Positions 54,080-62,712 of a DNA stretch of 64,000 nucleotides are shown here, one piece after another. The DNA lies in the NCBI RefSeq assembly GCF_011065895.1, contig NZ_JAALCR010000015.1, positions 124,001 through 188,000 of the forward strand. The letters run 5' to 3'. Within the stretch, counting starts at the first letter, position 1. The number at the start of each line of letters is the position of its first letter. This stretch comes from Paludisphaera rhizosphaerae. Its GTDB lineage: Bacteria > Planctomycetota > Planctomycetia > Isosphaerales > Isosphaeraceae. The notes beneath the pieces were generated by a model, which made no database searches, had not been told where the DNA came from, and was given only the letters and a program-made list of their open reading frames with translations. A program made the translations under genes and the position numbers.

Positions 54080-56314
54080 TCAGGACATTTCGTCGATGTC
54101 CACGTCGGGCTCGGTCCCTTCCCACTTCTTCACGATCACGCGGGAGCCCTGCACGTCGACGACCTCGACGAGGCTGTCAGGCTCGATGTAGAAGTTGTCG
54201 GCCGTCACGTCCAGGAGGAGTTTCCCGAAACGGGCCTTCCCTGTCGGCCGTAGCGGCGACGTGGTGCGGCCGGTCTCGCCGATCAGGTAGGCGAGTGAAT
54301 CGTAGCCTTCCATCGGCGGCTTCACGGTGGGATCGAGAGTCTCCCCTCCCGCGCCCGTCCAGGGTTCGGGTTTGAGGATCAGCTTGTTGAAGATCGGGAT
54401 CGCCGGGAAGTAGTGGGCCAGCACCACCGCGCCGACCGTTACTCCGATGAGGGCGACGATCAACTGGATGAGGGTTAAGCCCATCTCACGGTATTCGTAA
54501 TCCTGAGTCGGCCACGTAAAGGTGTGGCTGGCCATCACGATGCTGCCGAGCATCAAGACGATGCCCGACATGCCGAAGATCCCGAAGCCCGGAAGCACGA
54601 AGAGTTCCACAGCCAGCGAGATCAGTCCCAGCAGAAAGAGGATGATCTCAAGCTGATCCGCGGTGCCGCTGAGGTAGTGGCTCCAGAAGAACAGCAAGAA
54701 GGCCAGGGCTGAGACGATCGCCGGCAGACCGATCCCCGGCAGCTTCAACTCCACCACCATCATGAACAGGCCGACGAAGAGGAGCAGCCAGCTCACGTAA
54801 GGGTCGGTCAACAAGGTGACCAGGGAGTCGACCCAACCAGGGCCTTCCACGCGGATCGCAACCCCCTGGAGACCATAGAGGGTCTTCAATTCCTCGAAGT
54901 CCCGGACGACCTGATTGAATCCGTACGCCGAAGCCTCGGCTGCGTCGATGGTCAACGGACCGCCGGCGCGATTGCGGGGTTCCAGGTTGGTGAATCGATT
55001 GGGATCGGCTTCCGCTTCGCGGAGCAGGACCAGTCGGCGGCCCTGGGTGTTTTGATCGGTCGCTTCGACGACCTCGGCTCGAGGGTCGATCATCGCTCGG
55101 GCGACGGCTTCCGAATGGCCCTTCTTCGCAGCCAGGAAAGCCGCCTTTTCGGCGAGGCCGGCGATCTGGACTTCGGTCAGATCCTCGAGTCGCCCTCGCG
55201 CCGTGATGAACTGGGCGACGTCGCCCATCCGGGCTCCCTCTTTGAAGACCACGTCGCGACAGGCGAGCGGCAGAAGCGCTGCTACGCCGAGCGCCCGTTC
55301 GTTGAGATAGGCCACGGTCTTCATGTCGTCGATGCCGGCGATCAGGTCGGCGACCGTGTCGGCCGTCTCCACCATTCCTCCCGGGCTGTCGATCTCGAAG
55401 AAGACGAGGTTCGACCTCTCGCGGCGGGCCTGGTCGAGTCGTCTCCCCAGGTAGGAGATCATCGCCGATTCGATGGGCCCCTCGATCTTGATCCAGACCG
55501 GGCGGACGTTCTGGCCGAGCGTCGGGTCGTCGACCGTGGACCCGCCCGCGATGTGGTAAAGAGCGGCGACCTCGGCGGGTGAGTGGGCGATTCGTTTGCA
55601 GAAGCCCTCCTCACGCGCCCGGTCGGCCGTCAGGACGCCTCGCCGTCCCCCTTCCCAGGCCGGGCGATCGTCGAGGGCCTGGTTCGACTTGAGGAACTCC
55701 GGCATATGCTCGGCCATGACGTAGCGGATGCCCTTGTCCGGCGTCCGGATAAGCCGGAGGTCGGCGTCACGGTCAAGCATTCCCAGGATCAGGTCGGGGT
55801 CGCGGGTCTTGCGAACGGCCAGGAATCGCACGGGCTCGCGCAGGGCCGGATCGAACGATTGGGTCTCGGGAGTGATCGGCCCCAGGCTGGCGTTCGGCCC
55901 CATGACGATCTCGGTGCAGGCCACCACCGGGAGGACCGCGAACCCGGTGATTGGGTCGGGTACGTAGGCGACCGTTGATTTCGCGCCGCCGAGTTCGCGG
56001 GAGATGTAGTTCGCCAGATCGTAGGCGGCGCCGAAGTCGGTCGTTCCCGGCGCGGATTCGCCTGGAAGGAACTGGAAGACGAGGATCGGGCTCTGTCCCT
56101 GGGCGTCAGCCGAGGTCTTTTTGACGAGACCTCGCGTCTTGGATTGGATCTTGGCGATCTGGTCGTGCGTGATCGGTTCGGTGATCGTGAAGAACTGACC
56201 GGGAGTCACTTCGGCCCTGGCGGCGGGGGCCTCGGCCCGGCTCGCCGTCGGTATGAAGGAGGCCGCGGTCGAGACGAGCAAGACGGCGAGAGGGGCGACG
56301 GCTGGTCGTATCAT
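54080..56314 (-). CDS. NfeD-like membrane protein with tandem degenerate ClpP domains
   Basis: 744 residues. A signal peptide (APLAVLLVSTAASFIPTAS) is followed by two ClpP/crotonase-like domains (about residues 45-230 and 265-480), then four membrane helices (for example LLLFVGLFMMVVELKLPGIGL) and a C-terminal OB-fold NfeD domain (GKARFGKLLLDVTADNFYIE). Active NfeD/SppA proteases have a Ser nucleophile; here the matching stretches read ITGFAVLP and ALGVAALLP, with no Ser. The protein may be a scaffold. The ATG at 56314 follows GGAGGGAG. Confidence 0.8.
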   Translation of the reverse strand: MIRPAVAPLAVLLVSTAASFIPTASRAEAPAARAEVTPGQFFTITEPITHDQIAKIQSKTRGLVKKTSADAQGQSPILVFQFLPGESAPGTTDFGAAYDLANYISRELGGAKSTVAYVPDPITGFAVLPVVACTEIVMGPNASLGPITPETQSFDPALREPVRFLAVRKTRDPDLILGMLDRDADLRLIRTPDKGIRYVMAEHMPEFLKSNQALDDRPAWEGGRRGVLTADRAREEGFCKRIAHSPAEVAALYHIAGGSTVDDPTLGQNVRPVWIKIEGPIESAMISYLGRRLDQARRERSNLVFFEIDSPGGMVETADTVADLIAGIDDMKTVAYLNERALGVAALLPLACRDVVFKEGARMGDVAQFITARGRLEDLTEVQIAGLAEKAAFLAAKKGHSEAVARAMIDPRAEVVEATDQNTQGRRLVLLREAEADPNRFTNLEPRNRAGGPLTIDAAEASAYGFNQVVRDFEELKTLYGLQGVAIRVEGPGWVDSLVTLLTDPYVSWLLLFVGLFMMVVELKLPGIGLPAIVSALAFLLFFWSHYLSGTADQLEIILFLLGLISLAVELFVLPGFGIFGMSGIVLMLGSIVMASHTFTWPTQDYEYREMGLTLIQLIVALIGVTVGAVVLAHYFPAIPIFNKLILKPEPWTGAGGETLDPTVKPPMEGYDSLAYLIGETGRTTSPLRPTGKARFGKLLLDVTADNFYIEPDSLVEVVDVQGSRVIVKKWEGTEPDVDIDEMS

Positions 56315-56585
56315 CAGGGTCAGACTCCCTCCGCGGACACACGTCATGAACAGCCCTGGGCGGGATCCGAGCGTCCGTTCGGACGTTGTGGGCCGAACCC
56401 CAAGGGGGCCTCGGCGGACATCCCGAGAGGGCGACGTCGCGGATCGAGCCGGATGCGTCCCTGATCGCTACCGCGCTGATTATAGAGCCGGTTGAAATGA
56501 CCGTCAAACGAACGCCCGGCGCGCGAAAGAGCCCTCCGAGGGGAGGGCTCGATTGGATCTCGATTGTTTTGGGCGTCTGCTCGGG

Positions 56586-57563
56586 TCAACGCCGGGGGGC
56601 GGCGCCAGGAGTACGGGCCGCGCTGGCGGGGGCAGCGGCGGCCGGGCGGGCCGCCGGGTTGCCGGCTGGGGCGCCGGGCGGGCGGGTCCCCGGAGCGTTG
56701 CGGGGCCGGTTCTCACCCATCGGGTTGTGAACCACCTTCCAGCCCTTGGCGGCGAAAGCCGCCACGTTGGGAGTGAAGTTCTCGTCGTTGACCGCGACGT
56801 TAGGCTTCACGGGGTTCAGGCGGAAATTCTTCGTCCCCTTGCCGGTGGGGGCGTAGAGGATGATCTGGATCGGCAGGATGAAGGAACTGTCCAGCAAGAC
56901 GTACGACTTGCTGAAGCTCTCCCGGTCGACGTCGAGCTTGGGAATGATGCTCACCGCGTAGGAGTTCGCATCGGGCGCCTTGATCATCTCGATGGTATAG
57001 CGCTGCTTGGCTTCTTCGGCCTTCATGTTGAAGAGGAACGGCAGCGGGCCTTCCTCGATCGCCTTGGCGGCCTGATCTTTCTCGAGCGGGTAGACGAAGA
57101 TCTGGCCGGTGTCGCTCTTGAACTGCACCACCTCGTTCCCGGTGCAGACGATCCGCTCGTCGTCGATGCTGTCCCAGGAGCCGTCGGCCTTCTTGGCCGG
57201 CTTCTTGCCCGCGTCCTGCTTGATCTTCTTGAAGTTGATGAAGGCCAGGTTGGGGTTCTTGAAGATGGCCCGACCCTCGTAGTACTCAATCTCGTCGAAC
57301 TCGGGGATGTCGTCGCGGCGGAAGATCGAGACGTCCAGGGTTTTGAGCTTGGAGCTTTGCTCCTCCCACTTCCGCAGCAAGGTCTCGACGTCGATGTTCG
57401 GCGCCGCGGGGGCGGCTTGATCCTGAGCGGCTTGTGCTGGGGCGGCGCCCTGTTGGCGAGCGCCGGCGGCGGGCCTCGCCGCCTGGCCGAACGCAAGGGT
57501 CCCAGCCATCGTCCAGGCCGCTAGCAGCCCGCTCGTCCCGATCATTACTCCTCGTCGATCCAT
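56586..57563 (-). CDS. TIGR03009-family planctomycete protein
   Basis: 325 residues. An N-terminal Arg-containing signal-like segment (DRRGVMIGTSGLLAAWTMAG) is followed by an Ala/Gln/Pro-rich linker, then the conserved body starting VETLLRKWEEQSSKLKTLDV, and a Pro/Ala-rich tail. It resembles TIGR03009, known only from planctomycetes and similar in outline to outer-membrane lipoprotein sorting proteins. Function unknown. GGGGAGGAAG precedes the ATG at 57563. Confidence 0.75.
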   Translation of the reverse strand: MDRRGVMIGTSGLLAAWTMAGTLAFGQAARPAAGARQQGAAPAQAAQDQAAPAAPNIDVETLLRKWEEQSSKLKTLDVSIFRRDDIPEFDEIEYYEGRAIFKNPNLAFINFKKIKQDAGKKPAKKADGSWDSIDDERIVCTGNEVVQFKSDTGQIFVYPLEKDQAAKAIEEGPLPFLFNMKAEEAKQRYTIEMIKAPDANSYAVSIIPKLDVDRESFSKSYVLLDSSFILPIQIILYAPTGKGTKNFRLNPVKPNVAVNDENFTPNVAAFAAKGWKVVHNPMGENRPRNAPGTRPPGAPAGNPAARPAAAAPASAARTPGAAPRR

Positions 57564-57968
57564 GACTTCCTCCCCGTCCTGAGCCAGGCGCCGTTCCGAG
57601 TGTTTCCGGGTTCTCCTGAACCTGGGGAAGCGGCCTCTCGGCGCGCGGCCCCCCGACACTTGAGGTCTAATTACCAAAGGACCGGATTTCCCACCAGATC
57701 AGCCGCCGATCTCCTCACCCTCCTCTGTCGGGCCGAGTGTCGTCTTTTCGATCAGTCCGCCCGCGGAAAGAGCGTGGATCGCCGATTCTTGCGGACTCGG
57801 GGCTGGAACGGTCACATCGCAACTCCTTGTAAAACAGAGAATTTGGTCGATATTACGGTTTGGCGCGAACCTTGCATGAGATCCGTTCGTCTGTCGAGGC
57901 TGCCGATCCCACGAACCGAGCCGGCCCCGTTTCTGGAGGCCGATCTCCGAACGAGGAAGGAGTGCGAC
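57564..57968. other. Intergenic region with a possible promoter
   Basis: No full-length gene was seen. TTGTAA (57827) and TATTAC (57851) with an 18-base spacer in an AT-rich pocket could be a promoter for the small frame at 57969 and the gene at 58173. Confidence 0.35.
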
Positions 57969-58061
57969 ATGCGACCTGGACCCATTCAAGAGATGGCCCC
58001 TCCGACCTGGCCCCTTCCGCTGATCGCCAGCGAGCCGCGAGGGCCGCGGCAGGCCGCGTGA
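57969..58061 (+). CDS. Possible 30-residue small protein
   Basis: ATG at 57969 lies 8 bases after GAAGGAG, an unusually good ribosome binding site. The frame gives a Pro-rich peptide (MRPGPIQEMAPPTWPLPLIA and ten more residues). No homologue is known to me. It could be a leader peptide or a small protein; the binding-site quality is the only support. Confidence 0.35.
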   Translation: MRPGPIQEMAPPTWPLPLIASEPRGPRQAA

Positions 58062-58172
58062 GGCGGGCTAAGACAGGCCGACCGACTTGACGCAAACGGT
58101 CTTCGCGCCAAAGATCTCGTAGTCGTGCTAGGCGTACACCTCCCCCGCCCACGTCACGAGATTCGGTGATCC

Positions 58173-59438
58173 ATGCCCGCTTCGGAACGTCCCCGGCTCC
58201 GTCCGCTCTCTGCGCGTCGCATCGAGAACCACGAACCTCCGTTGATGGTCCTGGACGACCCGCGACGCTTTTGTTCCTCCCCGATCATCCTGCCGCTCGA
58301 CGTCTTTCACCACGTCGTTCGCCACTTCAACGGCCGAAACAGTCTTGCCGACGTGGAACGACTCGCCTTTGAGTCGAGCGGGCAGCGACTGGGCCTCCAT
58401 TACGTGCGTCGACTGGTCAACGACCTTGACCGCGCCCTGGCTCTCGAAGGACCTACCCTCGACGCCGCCGTGCAAGCCTATCACGACGCCTCTGAACGTC
58501 CCGCCGCTCTTGCTGGCCGGTCTTATCCCTCCGACCGCCTGCGACTCGCCGCCGATCTCGACCGCTACTTCCGAGCGCGAGGCGGGGCGGGCCCGATGGC
58601 GCTGGCCGGGCCGGATCGCGGGCAGGACACGCGGGCCGACTCTCCCCGCCTTCGCGCGGTGGTCAGCCCGCACATCGACTTCCCCCGCGGCGGAGCGACT
58701 TACTCCTGGGCCTACAAACGCCTCGTCGCGGAGAGCGACGCCGAGATCTTCGTCGTCCTGGGCGTCGCGCACCAGTTCTGCCGCAGCCGGTTTGTCCTCA
58801 CGCGGAAGGATTTCGCGACTCCGTTCGGGACCGTGAAGACCGACCAGCCGTTCCTCGATCAGATCGTCGCCCACGCCGGCGAGGGCCTGTTCAACGACGA
58901 ACTTGTCCACAGGTCGGAGCACTCGATCGAGTTCCAGGCCGTGTTTCTGAAGCACGTCCTGGGGAATCGGCCCTTCACGATCGTGCCGATCCTGGTCGGC
59001 TCGTTCCACGACTTCGTCGAACGCCAAATCGACCCGATCGAGGATCCCGAGATCGCCCGGTTCATCTCCGCGCTCAAGGAGGCCGAGCGGGAAAGCGGCA
59101 AGAAGGTCGCTTATATCGGCGGCGTGGACATGTGCCACGTTGGGCCGGAGTTCGGCGATCCCGACCGCGTGGACGCCGGCTTTCGCGACCGAATCCGTCG
59201 TTTCGACCGGGAGATGATCGACCGCGCCGAGGCGTGCGACCCCGCCGGCTGGTTCCGGACGGCCGCCGAGGTGGGCGATCGATGGAGAGTCTGCGGCCTG
59301 GCCGCCACGTACACCATGCTTCACGCTCTGGGACCAGCGCAGGGCCGATTGCTGCGGTACGATCAGGCCGTCGACGACCACGAGCGAAGCTGCGTGAGCT
59401 TCGCCAGCATGGTTTTTCATGAGGCTCCGACGGCTTAA
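58173..59438 (+). CDS. MEMO1/AmmeMemoRadiSam system protein B with N-terminal extension
   Basis: 421 residues. Residues 165-400 are a MEMO1-like domain with the metal-site signatures VVSPHIDFPRGGATYS, HSIEFQAVFLKHV and GGVDMCHVGPEFGDPD. The first 120 residues (LPLDVFHHVVRHFNGRNSLADVE) look like a helical, winged-helix or PqqD-like domain. In many bacteria MEMO homologues sit with AMMECR1 and a radical SAM protein; neither is adjacent here. The metal (copper or iron) and reaction are not settled for this family. Confidence 0.85.
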   Translation: MPASERPRLRPLSARRIENHEPPLMVLDDPRRFCSSPIILPLDVFHHVVRHFNGRNSLADVERLAFESSGQRLGLHYVRRLVNDLDRALALEGPTLDAAVQAYHDASERPAALAGRSYPSDRLRLAADLDRYFRARGGAGPMALAGPDRGQDTRADSPRLRAVVSPHIDFPRGGATYSWAYKRLVAESDAEIFVVLGVAHQFCRSRFVLTRKDFATPFGTVKTDQPFLDQIVAHAGEGLFNDELVHRSEHSIEFQAVFLKHVLGNRPFTIVPILVGSFHDFVERQIDPIEDPEIARFISALKEAERESGKKVAYIGGVDMCHVGPEFGDPDRVDAGFRDRIRRFDREMIDRAEACDPAGWFRTAAEVGDRWRVCGLAATYTMLHALGPAQGRLLRYDQAVDDHERSCVSFASMVFHEAPTA

Positions 59439-59561
59439 GCCGCGGCGGCGACGCCGTGGGGCGGTCCCTGGTTGACTCCGCGGCGGTGGGCTACAATGGA
59501 CGGCCCCGCAGCGCCCGGCAGAGTCGCCGGCCGTGCATCGCCCAGGAGAAGCGAGAGCTCG

Positions 59562-60830
59562 ATGAGCGCAGAGGCTCGGTCCAAGCTGGTGATCCTCGGG
59601 ATCGGAGACGACGGAACCGCCGGGTTGACCGAAGCTTCGCGGAAGCTCCTGGCCGAGGCCGACGTGATTCTGGGAGCCCGCTCGACGCTGGATCAGGTCG
59701 GGCGCGTCGCCGGCAGGAAGCAAGTGCTGGAGGCCGAGATGCCCGCCGCGCTGGAGCAAGTGCGCGAGGCCCGCTCGGCCCTTCGGCCGGTCCTTGTCTG
59801 CGGCGGCGACCCTCTGTTCTACGGAGTCGCCCGCTACCTGTGCGATCGCCTGGGTAAGGACGGATTCGAGGTCGTCCCGCACGTCAGCAGCATGCAGTTG
59901 GCCTTCGCCCGGGTGAAGGAAAGCTGGGAAGACGCCTACCTCACCAGCCTGGCCGGCAGGCCGCTGGAGCCGGTGCTCGATCGGATCCGCACCGCTGAGA
60001 AGGTGGGCCTCTTCTCCAGCGATCAGCACCAGCCGAACAAGGTGGCGCGCGCGCTGCTGGACCACGGCGTGGATTACTTTCGGGCGTACGTCTGCGAGAA
60101 CCTGGGCTCGCCCGACGAGCGCGTGACGCAGGCCGAACTCTCCGAACTGGCGGAGATGGAATTCTCGCCGCTGAACGTGTTGATTTTGATCCGCAAGCCG
60201 GGACGTCCCGACCGGCCCAATCTCGGCGGCGGTCGGCGGATCTTCGGCAATCCTGACGACGTGTTCGAGCAAAGCCGGCCGGCGTCGGGCCTTGTGACGC
60301 AGGCGGAGGTGCGGGCGATGGCCCTGGCCCAACTCGACATCCGGCCGACGAGCGTGGTGTGGGACATTGGCGCCGGCAGCGGTTCGCTGGCCATCGAAGC
60401 GGCGCAGCTCGCCAGTTTAGGCACCGTTTTTGCGATTGAGCCTGAAGCCGCCGACGTGGCGCTGATCGAATCGAATGCGCAGGCGTTCGGGACGGCCAAC
60501 GTCCGAACCGTCGCCGGCCGCGCGCCGGAGGCGCTGGCTGATTTGCCCGATCCGGACGCTGTGTTCATTGGTGGCCTGGCGCGGCAATTCGAGCCGCTCA
60601 TCGAGGCGGCGTTCGGCCGGCTCCGCAGCGGCGGGACGCTGGTGCTCAACGTGGCGACCGTGGAGTCGCTGTCGTCGTCCTATCAGGCGATGAAACGGTT
60701 GGGGGTTCCCGTCCGCGTCTGGAACGTCATGATCGCCCGGGGCGTCGAGCAGATGGACACTCTCCGATTCGATGCGATTCCCCCGTCGTTTCTGCTGGCC
60801 GCGACGAAGGCGGCCTCGGGCCGGAGCTGA
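59562..60830 (+). CDS. cobL: Bifunctional precorrin methyltransferase CobL (CbiE-CbiT fusion)
   Basis: 422 residues. The N-terminal half (LVILGIGDDGTAGLTEAS, GGDPLFYGVARYL, HVSSMQLAFARV) is a CbiE-type tetrapyrrole C5 methyltransferase. The C-terminal half (VWDIGAGSGSLAIEAA, IEPEAADVALIESNA) is the CbiT C15 methyltransferase/decarboxylase. Together they convert precorrin-6Y to precorrin-8 in cobalamin synthesis. No other B12 gene is in the window. The ATG at 59562 was chosen over an upstream Arg/Pro-rich extension. Confidence 0.92.
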   Translation: MSAEARSKLVILGIGDDGTAGLTEASRKLLAEADVILGARSTLDQVGRVAGRKQVLEAEMPAALEQVREARSALRPVLVCGGDPLFYGVARYLCDRLGKDGFEVVPHVSSMQLAFARVKESWEDAYLTSLAGRPLEPVLDRIRTAEKVGLFSSDQHQPNKVARALLDHGVDYFRAYVCENLGSPDERVTQAELSELAEMEFSPLNVLILIRKPGRPDRPNLGGGRRIFGNPDDVFEQSRPASGLVTQAEVRAMALAQLDIRPTSVVWDIGAGSGSLAIEAAQLASLGTVFAIEPEAADVALIESNAQAFGTANVRTVAGRAPEALADLPDPDAVFIGGLARQFEPLIEAAFGRLRSGGTLVLNVATVESLSSSYQAMKRLGVPVRVWNVMIARGVEQMDTLRFDAIPPSFLLAATKAASGRS

Positions 60831-60863
60831 AGCCGGGGAGCGACCCCGAGGAAGATTCAAGGC

Positions 60864-61607
60864 ATGCCAGCGACCGACGTGGAACTGGACCTGATCGCCG
60901 TGGGGGCGCACCCCGACGACATCGAAATCGCCTGCGGCGGTACGCTCGCCAAGCTGGCCCGCAAGGGCTACGCCGTGGGGATCGTCGACCTGACCGACGG
61001 CGAGCCGACTCCGCAGTCGCCCGGTCCCGACGTCCGCCTGGAGGAGGCTCGCCGCGCCGCCGAGATCCTGGGCGTGCAGACGCGGATCAACCTGAATCTT
61101 CCCAATCGACGCCTGTTCGACTGCTTCGAGGCCCGGCTCGCCCTGGCGAAGGTCTTTCGTCGCCATCGTCCCAAGGTCGTGATCGGCTTCGGGGGCAAAA
61201 CGGTAATGGCCTCGCCCGACCACTATCAGGCCATGCTGATCACGGACGCGGCCGTCTTCTATAGTCGGCTCACGAAGTGGGACGAGCACTTCGAGGGGCT
61301 GCCGCCGCACACGATCCAGAACCAGTTGAGTTTTCCGCTGGCGTTGCACGGGCTCGACTTGCCGGAATCTTCAGGGTTTATTATCGCCGACATGGGAAGC
61401 ACGCTGGACGTTAAACTGGAATCAATTCGCTGCTACCAGACACAATTCCCTCCAAGCAAGGTAGGAATCTTCAAGGCCGTGGAAACCATGAATCGGTATC
61501 ATGGACTAACGGCGGGGTTTGAGGCGGGCGAGATTTTCCTGACGTATCGGTCCGTCGGCGTCGACGATGTGATGAGGTGGGCGAGCCCGGCCCACGCGCG
61601 GACCTGA
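60864..61607 (+). CDS. PIG-L family deacetylase, BshB1-like
   Basis: 247 residues. The zinc-binding motif GAHPDDIEIACGG at residues 14-26 and the second ligand in SPDHYQAMLIT are diagnostic of the LmbE/PIG-L family. Overall it most resembles BshB1, which deacetylates GlcNAc-malate in bacillithiol synthesis (VGIVDLTDGEPTP). The BshA glycosyltransferase and BshC are not in the window, so another N-acetylglucosaminide is possible. GAGGAAG lies upstream. Confidence 0.82.
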   Translation: MPATDVELDLIAVGAHPDDIEIACGGTLAKLARKGYAVGIVDLTDGEPTPQSPGPDVRLEEARRAAEILGVQTRINLNLPNRRLFDCFEARLALAKVFRRHRPKVVIGFGGKTVMASPDHYQAMLITDAAVFYSRLTKWDEHFEGLPPHTIQNQLSFPLALHGLDLPESSGFIIADMGSTLDVKLESIRCYQTQFPPSKVGIFKAVETMNRYHGLTAGFEAGEIFLTYRSVGVDDVMRWASPAHART

Positions 61608-61694
61608 GAGGGGAAGCCGGCGACGGCCGCCTGAGGGCGGTGCCGTCAGCCGTTGGACGCGTAGCGTAATTTCGAATAGCAATAGGCGGTCGTC

Positions 61695-62633
61695 GTGGCC
61701 TTTTTATCGAATTTGAAGCGATGGTGGCGGCAGACGTTCGGGGGATGGTCGAGCGACCAGGACCTCGAAGCGACCGACGAGTTCGCCACTCTGTCGTCGC
61801 TCACCCTCGACCCGGGCCGCCTCCGTCTCAAGGTCGGGGTCGTCTCGGTCCGCGGCAACTATCGCGAACATAACGAAGACAACTATTTCGTCCCCGGCCG
61901 CCGCCCCGTCCGCCACGACGTTCTGAATGAGAGCGGCGAGCATCCGACGATGACGCTGGAACCCTCGAACTTATTTATCGTCGCCGATGGCATGGGGGGC
62001 CAGCAGGGGGGCGAACAGGCCAGCCTGATGGCCGTTGAGATGATCCCCCGCGAGATCGCCAAGCGGCTCCCCGCCGACCAGACCGAGCCCCGCCACGTCC
62101 AGGAGGCGATCCGAGAGGCCGTCGCCCAGGTGAACCAGGAGATCCTGGGCAGTTCCGGAGCTCTGACCGAATTCGCCAACATGGGGACGACTGTGGTCCT
62201 GGCGCAGTTCCGGCCGGACAAGGTCTACGTCGCCGGAATTGGAGACTCTCGCGCCTACCGCCTGCGAGACGGAGTCCTGGAACGGCTGACGAAGGATCAC
62301 TCGTTGGCCGACGCCCTGGTCGAGGCCGGCACGATCACGCCCGAGGAACTTCAGAACCACAAGTTCAAGAACGTCCTCTACCTTTACCTGGGGAGCAAGG
62401 ACGCGCGGAGCGGGCCGGAGGACTTCCGGGTGATGGACGTCCGCCTGGGCGACCGCTTTCTGATGGCGAGCGACGGACTCACCGGCGTCGTCTCGGATCT
62501 GGAACTCGGGAGGGTTCTCGGATCGGTCAACGACCCCCAGGAAGCGGCGGTGATGCTGAAAAACCTCGCTCTGGCGAACGACTCGAAGGACAATGTCACC
62601 TGCCTCGTGGTCCACGTGGTGGCGCAGGCGTGA
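61695..62633 (+). CDS. PP2C-family serine/threonine phosphatase
   Basis: 312 residues, GTG start with AGGCGG upstream. PP2C motifs in order: RGNYREHNEDNYF, FIVADGMGGQQGG, TTVVLAQ, IGDSRAYRLRDG, LMASDGLTG and DNVTCLVV, which hold the metal-binding aspartates. It removes phosphate from Ser/Thr. A 78-base gap separates it from the Ser/Thr kinase gene, a classic kinase-phosphatase pair. The first 55 residues are a short N-terminal extension. Confidence 0.92.
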   Translation: MAFLSNLKRWWRQTFGGWSSDQDLEATDEFATLSSLTLDPGRLRLKVGVVSVRGNYREHNEDNYFVPGRRPVRHDVLNESGEHPTMTLEPSNLFIVADGMGGQQGGEQASLMAVEMIPREIAKRLPADQTEPRHVQEAIREAVAQVNQEILGSSGALTEFANMGTTVVLAQFRPDKVYVAGIGDSRAYRLRDGVLERLTKDHSLADALVEAGTITPEELQNHKFKNVLYLYLGSKDARSGPEDFRVMDVRLGDRFLMASDGLTGVVSDLELGRVLGSVNDPQEAAVMLKNLALANDSKDNVTCLVVHVVAQA

Positions 62634-62712
62634 CCGGATCGATCGACCGCCGCGGGCGTGTCCCCGGGCTTCACGAGATCGATCCACGGCCTGAAGCGAT
62701 GAGAGTCGGTTG

